Assembly: GCA_015698045.1 (NCBI GenBank)
Contig: BLAL01000196.1
Span: 1 to 64,000 of the forward strand
DNA length: 64,000 nucleotides
Reading direction: 5' to 3'
From: Rhizophagus clarus
Lineage: Eukaryota > Glomeromycota > Glomeromycetes > Glomerales > Glomeraceae
The notes below the pieces were generated by a model that worked only from the letters and a program-made list of their open reading frames with translations, was not told where the DNA came from and searched no databases. The translations under genes were made by a program, and so were the position numbers. Numbering within the stretch: position 1 is the first letter of the stretch; each line of letters begins with the position of its first letter. Of the stretch, positions 1-13,229 are shown one piece after another.

Positions 1-369
1 GGTATTATGATTTTATCAATTTAATTATTAATAATCAAAATTTTACTTATTACATATCTGATAGATATTAATTTAATTACTAGTATTAAATAAATAATTA
101 CAATTTAGCAGAACATCATTAGTGAAGTTACTAGTTTGTTTGAACTTTATTTCCAGAAACTTATTAAGTACATTAATATTCTACAAAATAAAACAACATA
201 ATTCACCAATAATACTATTCAGTTTGTTCCATACCTCTCTAAGCGACTTCATCTCCAGAATATTTACTCAGTGACATCGAAATATTTCTTCTGTAAACGA
301 GCATAAGTTACACTTATTTAATAATACCATTCAGCTTTTAAGAAATACATGATTAATAATAATATCATA
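1..369. other. AT-rich intergenic, nothing recognised
   Basis: No open reading frame or RNA gene that I can support. AT-rich sequence leads into the retroelement fossil to its right. Confidence 0.5.
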
Positions 370-715
370 CTTACTGAAAACAAGATGCAACAGTTGCGGA
401 CACAAGTGCGCATAAGAAAGCCGTTTTAACACATAAATCTATGATGGTTTCTGAGCCATTCCATCCTTCTACTTCAAACCTCTCTGTTTTGGTCGCGGAA
501 TGTAGAAAATCGCGTTCGCAATCTTTCCTATTAACGAGGCAAGTTTTCATACGAGAGAATTTTGAGTTGTTTCGCTTTCTGACATTCCCTCACTAAGCTC
601 TTTATTTGTGTATTGGCAATTTGAGTGTCATTGCCTTTGAATAGATTTGAAACCCTAAGTAATCGATCACCCGTGCCGGAGTTGGATAAGATTTGTTTTC
701 ATTTATTGTAAACAT
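370..715 (-). mobile_element. Reverse-transcriptase fragment, DIRS-like retroelement fossil
   Basis: The minus strand of this locally GC-richer stretch reads as a short piece that resembles the end of a reverse transcriptase, with a YLGF-type motif followed by a helical segment ending near an IGK motif. That arrangement is typical of DIRS/Ngaro-type retroelements, where it lies between the RT and RNase H parts. Only about 0.3 kb is left, it is broken, and no terminal repeats are visible. It looks old. Assignment to DIRS rather than a Ty3-type element is tentative. Confidence 0.4.
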
Positions 716-1500
716 GCCATGGTCTACTAACAAACAATTTTACGATAATCGAAGGATAATTTATTATCTCGACATCTAGCTAGCGATTGCTCAACAAGTC
801 ATTAGACATAATGAAAAAAAAAAAAAAAAAAAATAAGAAAATGGCAGTTTCGCGAAAACTTACCATTTTTAATTTCCAGTACCCAGTACTCCTAATCAAT
901 ATCCTAAAAAGAATTAATAAAAGAAATGTTGGACCTAAAAAAAGTACCTAAAAAAATAATAAGAAACGTAAGGAAACTTCCTATAAGTTAAAAACTAACA
1001 TTCGAGTTTTGTTTTATACCTCCAACTCATCAAAATACTGAAAAAAAAGTAAATGTAGTTAAATAATACCGTACTTGCTGGTATATTTATTTTATTTCAA
1101 ATACCATTGTGAAAAAAACAGTAGTTAAATCTCAAAAAAAACTTTATTTCAAAGGTATCAAAATTTCATAAATAAATACTAACGTTTTTACGTAAAAGGA
1201 GTATCTAACGGAAAAGAGAGGAGTGTGATGGTTTTTATCAGTAAAACAAAAAACAAAAAATAAAGGTTTTTATTGGTTGATCAGATCGAGATCGTCACGA
1301 TGTCATCACGATATGAAAAATCGCTAAATGCATTGATTTTAAATAACAATTACTACCACCAATAATTTCATCCTAATTACAAATATAAATATAACACCAA
1401 TAAGTTCTTCATATAATAGAAGTCCTAATTATAAAGTTATATAGCAGTAAAAAAAAAAATTATTTTTTATCCAGCATTCATTCGTTGCATCATAAACAAA
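716..1500. other. AT-rich spacer with one splice-unit-like repeat
   Basis: There is an A-run near 812-832. At about 845-1000 the minus strand holds one unit like those of the array at 14.56-15.62 kb: a T-rich acceptor, a short exon-like block, then a GTAAGTTTT donor followed by a TTTCGCGAAA palindrome (seen on the plus strand as gtttcgcgaaaacttacc). No coding region is seen. Confidence 0.3.
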
Positions 1501-4500
1501 GTGAACCTTTTGCACATGGTCAACTACTGATATTGGGAATATTCTTCTCCAACATGTATCATCGGTTGCCTGAATACGATAAAGGGACATTTCAATACAT
1601 GATGAACTCTCTTAATTTCTTCAAACCAATCAAGAGATAATAATGCATAAAATTTATTATTGTTGGCTTTATATTTGAAGATTCCTTTTATAATTGCATA
1701 ACATTCATCATGATTTTCTTCTTGTATTGTCACGAAGTCACCAATATGAAGATGGATTTTGGAGAAGACACCACTAGTAGTTTCTTCTATTGTATATGTT
1801 GCCAATTTATACCAACTCATTTGAGAATATACAAGAGCTGACTTAAATCCAATATCTTCAAATGAAAGGAGCAACTCAGAATTGAAATGTGGCAAGTTCA
1901 ACATAACATTTTCACGATCTTGTCGGGATACTTCCTTTTTTAAGGTAATATTTGTAATAAAGTTTACCGGAGAAGTTACTACTATAATAAAATTACAATA
2001 TATATAAAATTAATCAAATAAATAACGTTTTTAGAAAAAAAAAAATAGTATCATCGCTTAGTAAATAATAAATTACAATACAAACCATCATCTTGTTCAT
2101 CATGTTCGTTTGATGTTCCTTTGTCTTCGGTAATATACCAATTGGTTAATATATGCCTAAAATTTGATGTCATAGAAGTAAAACCGTCACAACGTCGTGA
2201 TAACCTTTGATCTATACCACCATCTACTAGATGACGAATTGCGAAAAGTGTGGTATATCGTTTTAATAAATCTAATTCAATATTCTTTCGATTTGTCCGT
2301 GGTACCATTGCTTTAAAAATCGATGCACCATCTCTAATACCGCATTGAGTATTTATAAGAGTACCATAAGTTTTTGCATGCATTAGTAAATGGATACTAA
2401 CATGCAAATTTGGCAAATTGACAAATTCAGAGAAAACCTAAAGATCATTTATTATTATTAGTACAGTAAATAATTTATTCAAATTTGTACTAAGTAATCA
2501 TCTATTATTTATACCTTTGGGAGAATATTCATTTCTTCTTTAAGATTTTGTTGTAATTCTTCATAAGAATTATTCGTAAACTTGCTTTTAAAGACCATAC
2601 TCATTGTTTTTGCTACAATGAAGCCCAACAAGTAATTACAGCATTTTTTTACTAATTAATAACGTGATGCGCCAGTTCGCTGTTGAATATTTTTCGCTTC
2701 AATTATTCTTCAAACTAGTTATTTTTAAAAACCGATTTAGTATAAAAGGCATTATCATAGCAACCCGGAGGTAATCAGAACATCATAAAACTTTTCCGGT
2801 GGCTAATGGGATTTGGTATACGTGACCATGTCTTTGGTTTCTCAAAGTCTTTCCAGGTTTTGATGAAATCATTTTCTCCTTCTTGTAAAAATAATTCACA
2901 AGTTAATTTGAGTAGACGCCCAATCTTTCCCGCAGTAATATGATAAATATCTTGCGGTGTTTGTAGATGTCCTTTCTCTTTTAAGTTCATCTAAATACTA
3001 GGCCGTAATTTCAATCCATATTCCCTACTAAGTCGTTTTTTTTGAGCAATAACCGTTTCAGCAGATATTAAAAGAAATTCAGAATCCGTCAAATGATGAT
3101 ATCGAGAAGTTTAAAGCCATATCTTGAGTAAAATCAGTGAATGAATCTTTACTTATAGTGCAACTCCTACACCCTTTATTAGCATTTTTCGCAGTACACC
3201 AGCCAAGTTATTGGCCTTGGGGTAAGTCAGCTGTTACAACTCCTATACTTGCAATTACCCAAACATCTTGTCCTTGTATATTTCATTACTTTTCCCTTTT
3301 CAAGTTCCTTCATTTCAGGAAATAAATGGTTTTACAAACTCATTAAAATCACCACCGAATGGGACGAATCCAAGAACAAAGTGATTTTTGAGCCAACTTC
3401 CTTTGATGACTCGGCATGTTTCCAAATTGTATATAAACCCCCTCCTAATGAATGATAAACATTTTCGGTATGTGCCGAAATCATCGTAATAAAGATCCAA
3501 AAATAGCTTGTAGACTTTCATGGAAGGAGATGGTGGTGGCCTTGTTATGATATAGTCGGCAGGTGTTTATATGAAAAATCTACACTACGAATGCGCCATT
3601 GACGATCGTGTTTATAAATTATTTCAGTGATATATAATAATATTTCTTTTGGGAATTTGATTATACTGAAATATCATCATCACATTAGCTTTTTTAAAAA
3701 TTGTGATATTCCTATTGTTTGAACTGATAGGTCTTGTAACCAAACTCGCCAGTAAGAGAACGATTTTGTCTTAGTGCCGTCCTTTAAAAGTTCCAGGTAA
3801 ATCATTATAATAAAGAACTTTTTGGATTCTTAACCGATATTGTTTATCAACTTCATTTATTAATATTGGCCCTTAATCTGCCCAAGTTGCAGTTGTTCAT
3901 TATTGTCATTATCATAATAATAACAAAATTCCTACATTTATATGTCTCTATTAGATATTTATTAAAAAAAAACAATAAAATTATATTATATTACAAAATC
4001 ACAAAGAAGAATAAACAACAACAAATATGATCTTTACCTTGTGATATTGTTAATTGTTCTTGGGCCGAAAAAGAGGCCGATTCTGCCCACAAAGTTCCAT
4101 GCCAGTATTCAGATTTTGTTTCTGAATCAATACCAGGACCAAAATACATGTTATTGACTAATGATGAAATTATTAAGGACATACCAAATGATATCATTTA
4201 TTGAAAGTTGATATGATATCTTTGAGTTTTTAGAAGTTGATTGGTGTTTTTTTTGATGAAATTGGGACGGATTTTGCAGATATTGGAGAAGAGGAAGATG
4301 TTGCCTCCATGTCGAAATCTTCAGATGTTTCTCACGATATGGTTCCTATCGAATTCTTGACTCATAATAATATCAACAAGATCTTCGTATGCTTTTGTTG
4401 AGATATCATGTTTATGAATCCAACAAAATAAAGCAGCAGTAGTAAAATCTTGGAAGTATGGTGGCAAAATTACCATTAAAATTTGGTAAATTGCTTTCAT

Positions 4501-4930
4501 CTAGTGCTCTATCAATGAATATTTTTTCTTCCGATGAGGGATTAGCACGATTATTTTGTCCGCTATCTGAAGATGATGTTGTATCACTTTCTGACTCTTC
4601 ACTTTCTAGAGATGTTGTTCCTGTATCACTATTATAATCATCATATCTTCATTTTCTGAAGATGCTGTATAATTATCATCATTTTCTGACGATGTTGCAT
4701 AAACATTATCATTTCCTGCATCCTCATAACCATCATATTCTTCATTTTCTAATTGCATATCAACATCATGACAATTATTTCGTTGTTCATTACCATCATC
4801 GAAATTTATTTCACCGTCACTACCATTATCATCATTTGTGGTGCTATTATTATACCTTGTGGTGGTTGCCTTTTAAAATTATTTCGAATACGAAAGGTAA
4901 TGTAACAGTATCCCTTCGTGCTCTATTTCG
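1480..4930 (-). mobile_element. Decayed Tnp2/CACTA-like transposase (DNA transposon relic)
   Basis: Several minus-strand pieces lie in the order expected of one transposase read from high to low coordinates. They are an acidic, Asp/Ser-rich N-terminal stretch (about 4250-4900), a block at 3991-4197 with MYFGPG and EYWHGTLWAES, a block at 2775-2990 with KGHLQTPQDIYH and WSRIPNPISHRKS, a block at 2051-2416 with LPNLHVSIHLLMHAK and VPRTNRKNIELDLL, and a BAH-like C-terminal block at 1524-1904. The 'NLH..HL.....G' plus 'NRKN.E' pattern resembles the C-terminal half of Tnp2-type (CACTA/Plavaka) transposases. The pieces fall in different frames with stops between them, so the gene is dead. I did not find terminal repeats. 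The plus-strand His-rich frame at 4662-4943 is only the antisense of the acidic region. Confidence 0.5.
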
Positions 4931-5315
4931 CAACATTTGTTAATCAAAATAAATTCTCAATTTTTATGAATGAATTTTATTATTTTGCTGCAGATATACT
5001 GACTGAAATATATGTATGCGCCAAATGGATAATACACGAACATTCGGTTTCATCTTAATATGCATTTTTCCCGATAAGGATAATCAAAATACACAAACAT
5101 ATATGAAGTTCGAACACAACAGATTAATAGAAATATCACTTAAATATGCATTTGAAAGTAATGTAACACAATCATATATCGTCGATACACAGATCAATTA
5201 GTGATTATCATCGAAGTCGTAGTCTCGTAGATGTTTATTTTTGTTTTATTTAATATTAATTTTTTACTGATATTTTATGTATTTTATTACTTTTTATTGT
5301 TTAATATTTTATTAT

Positions 5316-5351
<36 letters not shown>

Positions 5352-5844
5352 AAACTTGTTACGTTAATTTTATAATTACTGTATAAGTTATTTTCGAAAC
5401 TTACCATCAATTTGAAGAACCAGTTACTATTAGAAATAAATTTCTAAGTGAGAAATCCTTAGGCTAGTAAAATAATAGAAGAGGATATTATCTTATGACC
5501 CTTATGGCCGTTTTTTAAATACAAATTTATCATTATTACCTTATTTTAAGTATTGTCAGTCAGTCCGTTAAGTAGAAACGAAAACTATTAGAAACAAATT
5601 TGAACGTACAAGTTAGATAGGAGCCAATTAGTTCGCATTCCATGATCACCTAGGTGATCGTTTTCCTTGAACCCCTCATACTATCTAACAATCTTGTAAG
5701 TTGTATCATTAAAACTTTGTTACCGGTACCAGTAAACAGGGAGCGCAACTTACCAAAAGGTTGAATTTCAGGAAAAAAAATTTTGAAGTTTTGGAAAAGA
5801 ATAAAAACGTAAAGGTTATAAAAGATTCTGAGTCCGAGATTGAT
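4931..5844. other. AT-rich spacer with long poly-A run
   Basis: It contains a poly-A run of about 30 bases near 5318-5346 and no convincing gene. A 61-codon plus-strand frame at 5016-5201 has no recognisable features. Confidence 0.4.
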
Positions 5845-6537
5845 TTTTTTTATTTAGGAGATTTTTTTTTTCATTCAGGAGATTTTTTTTTTTATTCAGG
5901 AGTTTTTTTTTTCATTCAGGAGATTTTATTATTCACGAGATTTTTTTTATTCACGAGATTGTATTAAAGCAATTGAAGAATTTTGACACGAGTATTCATC
6001 GCTAAGCGTGAGAACCAGTACTTTTTTAACATAGTATAATAAGAAAAACCAAATTTAGTTTTAGTTTTAAGTAACATAGTATAGCAAAAAAAACCAAATT
6101 TAGTTTTAGTTTTAGCAAGTTTAGTTTTAAATGGCCGAACCATCTGGAAAAAAAATATATTTTTTCCCACCGCACAAAAAAAATTTTTTCATCTGACCTG
6201 CATAAAAGATTTAGTAAGCCAGAAAAGAACCCCTTTAGCCCTTAGCTATAGTTGGAAGTTTATTGAATAATCAGTTCAGAAATTTTCCATTCTCGCAATG
6301 GTGATTGCCAAATCTAATTCTTATAAAAGATTCTTATCAGAGTGAAGAAGATCTATATGTTAAGAAACACTTGAAAAGTTTTAATAATATAACTCACAGT
6401 ATCTGTAGGATGAGGATATTATCACTATACTAGTAGGATACATAGAATAACCAATTTATTTATATCATATCTAGAATTTAAATTAATATAATATCTCACG
6501 TTATTAGCAAATAATAAATTTCAATTTTTTTTGCTAT
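5845..6537. repeat. Tandem duplicated ~0.7 kb repeat, copy 1
   Basis: This stretch recurs immediately downstream at an offset of about 698 bp (for example gctaagcgtgagaaccag at 6001 and 6699). It starts with short internal repeats of the type 'attcaggagatttttttt' and then has a unique body. The minus strand has a 68-codon frame in both copies, rich in Lys/Phe/Tyr with an internal duplicated block. I regard that frame as chance within the repeat. Family unknown. Confidence 0.75.
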
Positions 6538-6551
6538 TTTTAAAATTTATA

Positions 6552-7253
6552 ATAGATTTTTTTTTTTTTCATTCAGGAGATTTTTTTTTATTCAGGAGTT
6601 TTTTTTTTCATTCAGGAGATTTTTATTATTCACAAGATTTTTTTTTATTCACGAGATTGTATTAAAGCAATTGAAGAATTTTGACATGAGTATTCATCGC
6701 TAAGCGTGAGAACCAGTACTTTTTTAACATAGTATAGTAAGAAAAACCAAATTTAATTTTAGTTTTAAGTAACATAGTATAGCAAGAAAAACCAAATTTA
6801 GTTTTAGTTTTAGCAAGTTTAGTTTTAAATGGCCGAACCATCTGGAAAAAAATATATTTTTTTCCCACCGCGCAAAAAAATTTTTTTCATCTGACCTGCA
6901 TAAAAGATTTAGTAAGCCAAAAAAGAACCCCCTAGCCCTAAGCTATAGTTAGAAGTTTATTGAATAATCAGTTCAGAAATTTTCCATTCTCACAATGGTG
7001 ATTACCAAATCTAATTCTTATAAAAGATTCTTATCGGAGTGAAGAAGATCTATACGATGTTCATTTACTTCTTTAGCAGGAAAAGATTAAGAAACACTTG
7101 AAAAGTTTTAATGATATAACTCACAGTATCTGTTGGATGAGGATATTATCACTATACTAGGGTACATAGAATAACCAATTTATTTATATCATATCTAGAA
7201 TTTAAATTAATAATATCTCTCGTTATTAGCAAATAATAAATTCAATTTTTTTA
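6552..7253. repeat. Tandem duplicated ~0.7 kb repeat, copy 2
   Basis: Second copy of the repeat that starts at 5845. It differs by scattered substitutions and by an extra ~27-bp block near 7055-7082 that copy 1 lacks. The head-to-tail arrangement suggests a local duplication rather than two independent insertions. Confidence 0.75.
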
Positions 7254-9575
7254 AAATTATAATCAATGTACAATTCGATCAGTTGAATGACGATAATCAC
7301 TAATTAGTTGAATGACGATAATTACTATAGATAGTAATTGTGTCAGATTTCATAATAATACTTACATCCGATTTCTAAATAATATTTCCTTTTTTATAAA
7401 CAATATAATTATTGAATATAATTATAATATCTTTACTAGACGGTACATTTAATTACAATTTTATAATAATATATTATTATACGAAAATATACTGAATTTT
7501 TGAATTGTGATATTAACGGGTTTCTTAAATATTCTGATTAGACATGGAAAACATTCTTCAAATTAATTTACCAATAATTTAAGAATCAAATATTTATTGT
7601 AAATTTATTATCTTAAAGCAAAAAAAGTATTCAAGAATCTATTGTTAAAACCATAATTAGTATATTACATAAAAAAGAAATCTGAAAGACGATAAAAATT
7701 TACATTTTGAAGCTTCTTTGTATATGCGCCAATGATAATGAATTTTTTTTTTTTTTAATAAAATTTTCAAACATAATTTTGGCTGCTATCAACAATTACT
7801 AAATTTAAAACATATAATTTTCGTACATATTTTAGTTAAAAGTCATCAAAGTGATCAAAATCACAGTGTTAAATGAAACTAGAAGTATTTATTAATTAAA
7901 ATAGCTATAAAAATAAAAATAAAAATTAAAATAATAAAAAATCCCCAAACAATAAAATATGCAGAATTTTCTAAAAGATTATCGTATTTCTTTTCTAATT
8001 CATATGATTTATCTTTCCATTTCCTTTCTTCTTTGTCTTTTTGACGATAAGAATGACGCTAGAAATAGGTCTTTCTCGTCCTTTTTCTTGATGGTGGTGG
8101 TGACATGCTTTAATTAATTGACTGCGCGTTGAATTAATAAAAAAAAATTTAAACCGCTGCTTTGGTTTTTCTACATAACTTATCAATAAGAAAATAAATT
8201 AAATTATTACTGTATTAAAGTTAATAATTATAAAAGAAAAGAAAAAAATTTTATAAATTCGTACCTAAAAAAAATTTCTTCCACTATGTTGGGGTATTAA
8301 AAAAAATAATCATTTTTTTATCTTTATATACAAAAAAAAGATATAATAGATCATATTTAATCGAACGATCAAGCATTACATGTTTACGTAAAAAAAATTT
8401 CGTGTAAAAAAAATTCATGTAAAAAAAAAAATTCATGCATAACCAAACCGTGTGAAAACCCGTGTGAAAAAAGTTTTTTTATTAACGATAAAAAAAATTC
8501 ATGCATAATATTTTATTTTCATTACAACAATAAAAAAAATTTTTAATTGCTCATTTTTTAGTACCCGTTTGCTACTAGCATAACTAGTACCCAGATTGCA
8601 CGACAAGGACGTCAGTACTAATAGCAACCCAAAAAAAATGGTTACCAGTTACACAATGTCCATCGTGAGATGAAATGGTAAAATGATCTACCAGTTGCGC
8701 AACGTCTATTTCTAGAATGGTAACTGTTTGTAACTGTAATAAAAAAATCAACATTTTATAAAAAAACTGTGAATTGTGGGATTGAAGATTGAAGTATGCA
8801 ATTACGAACATTCGACTATGTGTATATATATATAATTATATATATATTTTCCTATTTTTTTTAAATTTTATATAATAAATATTATGTGAACGCTAAAACG
8901 AATTCACATATTTGATAATTGATAATAATTAAAGTAATTTTAATTCGTAAATAATAGAGCTGGATTTCAGATCGTAAGGTCGAAAGGATCATTAATTTAT
9001 GAAATCCGGTATTTTTAGGAGGATTGTATAGATTTGTATAATAATAACAAATGCGATGAGATAAATATATGGCATGCAATATACTAAAAAGTCGAATACA
9101 CTATACAAAATAATTTTTTTTTAATATCTTTGCTAATCTATAATAATTAAGCGAAATAAAATTTAAAAATAAATAAAATACTATATATTAATAATTACTT
9201 TTTAAATACAATGATTGATTATAAAGAAAATCTTCCATATTGTCTGTAAGTTTCTAAATCATAATACCCCTTAAAATTTTTTTTATCTCATATAAGCCGG
9301 GTTATGTAAGTTACCACGGTCCACGGTTGATTTGGGTTATGTAAGTTATCGCTTGCATTTCGGTCTACAAATGCCCCTTAATTTTTTTTTTCGGGAGAAT
9401 TATATTCAAAAAAGTGGCATTCAGAGAATGGTCTGACAAGGCATGATTACAAATAAACAGGTTCTTATACTGGTGATCGCAGTTTAATGCTAGGTCAGAT
9501 ATAAATACAATCTAGGATTTTTCTGATCTGATTATTGTATAAATCGTAACTCATCAAAACTCTACTCCTTTAAAT
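7254..9575. other. Long AT-rich non-coding stretch
   Basis: No gene recognised. Visible small-scale structure: a 20-bp direct repeat (agttgaatgacgataat) at 7280-7325; repeated 'aaaaaaattcatg' words at 8390-8510; two copies of gggttatgtaagtta near 9298 and 9339. Short minus-strand frames at 7995-8186 and 8584-8811 lack start context or family signs. Confidence 0.4.
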
Positions 9576-11181
9576 ATGGGCCGACCAAGTAATATTTGAA
9601 TACTTTTTGATTCCTTTTTTTTTTTGAATTGCTTTAATGCCATCTATATAATAGAATCGAATACGAAATCAAAACCCACGCAAAGTTGCGCAGAAACTGC
9701 TCAAAGTCGGAGAATTAATCATGCTCGAAAAACTATAACAAGAAAAGATAATGAAATTAACAATGATGATGATATTAGCGACGAAAACGATGAGAGTTTT
9801 CTCAGAAGTCAGCCATAGAAATCTTATTTTATGAATTTAATGAATTTTGCATTTTTCTTATTTATAATTGATTGAAGATATTAATTTTTACTTAAATAAA
9901 CAATAATAAGACCTTTCCAAAGATCAACAGAATCCCCTCCGTGGTCGTCAAGAACAAGAGAGAGACCTTCAGCAGAATCCCCTCCGTGGTCATCAAGAAC
10001 AAGAGAGAGACCTTCAGCAGAATCCCCTCCGTGGTCGCCAAGAACAAGAGAGAGACCTTCAGCAGAATCCCCTCCGTGGTCGCCAAGAACAAGAGAGAGA
10101 CCTTCAGCAGAATCCCCTCCGTGGCCGTCAAGATGAAATAGAGAATAGAGAAAGAGTTAAAAGAAGAAGAAACGAAAGAGGAAAAGACGACGATGATGAT
10201 GATAACTATTCTGGTAAATCTTGTTAATAAAATATTTTTTTCATACATAAATATCTTCATTTGTTAGTTATTAATATACGAATATGACGTCCAGTTCCCC
10301 CTCAGTTCGAATCGATGACAAACCAATTGCAAATCTGCAATTGGTTAGTCGAAAATCCGGCTATCCTACAATTAGCCACCCAAATGCTAAATATGAAAGA
10401 TACATCACAATTAGCACCGGCAGTGCACGCATTATCCGCATCATCCGCATCATCTGAACACGTAAACCATGTAAGCGTTTATCGTATTCCTTGTATTGAT
10501 TACATTGTTGTGACTTGATAATTTTCATGGATATCAAAACTTTTTTATTATTATTTAGGAAAAGTACCATCTGATTGACGAGGAAATTAAATGTCTTTTT
10601 TTAAGATCGCGCTTCCCACCATACCATCTTTTTGAAAAACTTGTAAGAAAAGTTTTTCCCGAATTGGAAGCCTACAGTAGCACAGCAAGATCAATCGTAG
10701 ATCGATGTAGAAGATCTTTTTCCGATTATAGATACCAACTTAGGGTGTCGATCGAAGAATTAGTGCGAGAATTTCAAAGTAAATCGGAAAGGTAACCAAT
10801 ATAATCTTATTGTATTTATAATTGTATTTATAATTAGTAGTGTCAATATGAATTTCATTCTTTCCTCTTTTTTTTCTCTTTTAAAGAAGAGGAACTACAG
10901 TTTCTGAAGTTGAAATTAACGATTTCATTTCACGTGATGTCGTTATTAAAAGAATTTTTAACCGGTACTTTACTGCGGTTGATGTCTCCGAGATACCCGA
11001 AATAACAATGAACAAACTGATAGAATTCTCAAAAGAATGTTTTAATATTGCATGGGAAGGAAGGGATGAAACAAATACCAGGGTTTTTTATGACCAAATA
11101 AAAACCCTGGATAAGAATACGGAAGTTTTAGAAATCCCATCTCGTAGTGGGAGGAATTTTGCTAGCTCACTGAAATTTTAA
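9576..11181 (+). CDS. Six-exon gene of unknown function with 15-aa tandem repeats (386 aa model)
   Basis: I do not recognise the family. The model uses exons 9576-9588, 9655-9807, 9923-10213, 10295-10470, 10559-10791 and 10887-11181, and the phases add to 387 codons with the stop. The N-terminus begins MGRPKSNTKSK and is basic, then acidic (INNDDDISDENDE). A Q/R/E-rich repeat of 15 residues (QQNPLRGRQEQERDL) follows, about four and a half copies, and a charged linker ending in six Asp. The C-terminal ~230 residues look globular, with IDEEIKCLFLRSRFPP and VDRCRRSFSDYRYQL. The last three exons are the firmest: GTAAGC and GTAACC donors keep one long frame to the stop. The first three are less sure, and translation could instead start at the Met at 10315, giving 227 aa. 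The next gene on the same strand starts 426 bp downstream. Confidence 0.55.
9931..10139 (+). repeat. 45-bp coding minisatellite
   Basis: The unit starts gtggtcgtcaagaacaag and repeats at 9941, 9986, 10031, 10076 and 10121 (exact 45-bp spacing), with only a few substitutions between copies. Because 45 is a multiple of three, the array stays open in more than one frame. The frame that continues into charged sequence and a later exon is the one giving QQNPLRGRQEQERDL. Confidence 0.9.
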
Positions 11182-11606
11182 AAAATAAAAAAAAAATGTA
11201 TTTTAAAAAATGCAAATTGCTGTGATAGTAAATATTTTTTGATGTGTACTTATTATGATGCGATGATATATAAGCTAATATCATCATTGAGAATTCTTTT
11301 TTTTTTAGCGAGTCACAAATAATAAATATAGGTGGTAATTACAGATTTTACGGATACGGCATTACGTAATTAACCTCTATTGGAATGTATGTATAATGTA
11401 GATCGACTATTGGACGTTATAATGAGTATGGCATAAAATGCCACATCATGCCATTTTAATTATGTCAATATAATGTAATTACGTGGAAATATTTACATTA
11501 AAAAACGAAAATTTGTTTCTTTCTTAAACTTATTACCTCACTTTCTTTAAATTTATTACCACTTTCCTTATTACCTTCCTCCCTATAAATTTTCTCTATT
11601 CCACAA

Positions 11607-13063
11607 ATGTCTTCCTCAACAAGTATAATTAATGTTTAATTTATTATATATTGTGTAGTATGATCGGTATTTTTTTACTGATTTTTTTTTTAAAGACACA
11701 GGCGATAAAAGAGAAGATAACAATGATGATGCTAAAAAGGTTAAAAAGATTAAGAAAGGTATAGTATTATAATATTATGAAGAGTTTGCACTGTTAGTTC
11801 ATTCTATTAATGTTCATGTTTTGTTAAATTCTACTAGATAATGATGAACTTGCGGCAACTGTCACTGATAAATTAAATACAAACGTATTCAACCTTTCAT
11901 TTGCATTATGGAACGTTTTACGAGGAACCGATGTGAAAACATTTACAATGAACGTTGATACCGGTTTGATACAGCTTATGAAATCAGGCGGTGTATTACA
12001 CGTTCGATCAGCAAATGACTCTACTAGTACTCTTGAGATGAAAGCAAATGAGGTTTCAATTCCATATAATTTTAGTCGAATAGGTTCAGATAACCGAAAG
12101 GTTGGAGATCTTGGAATTAAAGTTGAATACTTTAATAAACCTGTTAAATTACTTAATACTGCTGCTGAATTAGTAGCTAAAGATCTTTATCAGCTTCTTC
12201 AGTACAGCGACAGACTTCCAGACAATCCACCTTTCCGAGATAATTTGATCTTTAAACATTCTGAAGATTATAGAAATCGTCTCATAGAATACTTAAGTTC
12301 TATTAATCATAAGGATGAATTTTCTACCTTCAAAGGTGCTATTTCAATAGACTTAAATAAAATGGAAAGTACCTCTTCTGACACAATAATTATTGATAAG
12401 GCAGATGCTACTGGTAATGATTTTGGATTTTTGAAAGAACAAACGTATTCATTAGAGTCTCTTTTATCTGTAAATAAAGAAGAAAGAAACATCAAATTAA
12501 AAGAAGCTATAAAAAATTTATCATCGCGCGTCTGGTATTCGATCAATAGTCTGGTGAAAGATACAATTTCCCAAGAAGTCGTTCAAAGACGCCAACTTAG
12601 ATTCCTTGTTTCTATGGTACGTTCATATAGGACATTGGAACTATTTTGCGCTTTAAAACCTCGTAAACAAGGCCAGACAATCAAGTCACAGGTTACAAAA
12701 AAGATTTTAAAGGAGAGCAATGGCCGATTAGACGAAAAGGATTTAACGTTGTATTTACAGAGAGGATTCCGAATCGAAAGGGTATTAAATTCCATTGGAG
12801 TTAAATGGAATATTTTAGATGCAATTGACAACCTCACTCCTTGCTTTTTTACTAGTACTATTAATGGTTGTCAAAATTTCGAAATTTGGCTAGAAATAAT
12901 TCTAAGCAATGAAGTGATTTCGTATAATGAAGCAGAAATTAGATATAAACAATTTAAGGCAACCTTGGCAAATGAAAGAGTCATGTGTATGAAACAGGCG
13001 TGTGGGGACTGTGGAGTTGAATTTCAACCGCCAAGCGTAAAAGAATTTAATTTTGATTTTTAG
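11607..13063 (+). CDS. Three-exon gene of unknown function (434 aa)
   Basis: Exons 11607-11622, 11696-11758 and 11838-13063 join in phase (1305 nt). The tiny first exon encodes MSSST. The second is short and lysine/aspartate-rich (DKREDNDDAKKVKKIKK), which resembles a nuclear-localisation-type stretch. The large third exon has no signal peptide or membrane segment and appears mostly helical. It contains LSFALWNVLRGTDVKTFTM near its start, a basic region (PRKQGQTIKSQVTKK) about 60% along, and ends with CGDCGVEFQPP, a CxxC pair that might bind metal. I do not recognise the family, and host gene versus transposon passenger cannot be told from this sequence. Donors GTATAA and GTATAG and T-rich acceptors support the introns. 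Confidence 0.7.
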
Positions 13064-13229
13064 ATAAAAAAAGCAAACTTAATATTTTTGTATACTTTAA
13101 TGTAAATACTGTATCAATATAAATATAGCAATATAGCAAGCATTTTATTGCAATTTTAAGAATCAACGAATAAATAAATAAATTTTCATATTTTATTGCA
13201 GAAGAAAAAATTGGAATAAGCTATAAGTT

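Noticed and set aside
4662-4943. His-rich 93-codon plus-strand frame
   Set aside because: Antisense of the acidic (Asp/Ser) N-terminal region of the transposase relic.
10361-10570. 69-codon minus-strand frame
   Set aside because: Antisense to, and crossing an intron of, the 386-aa gene model.
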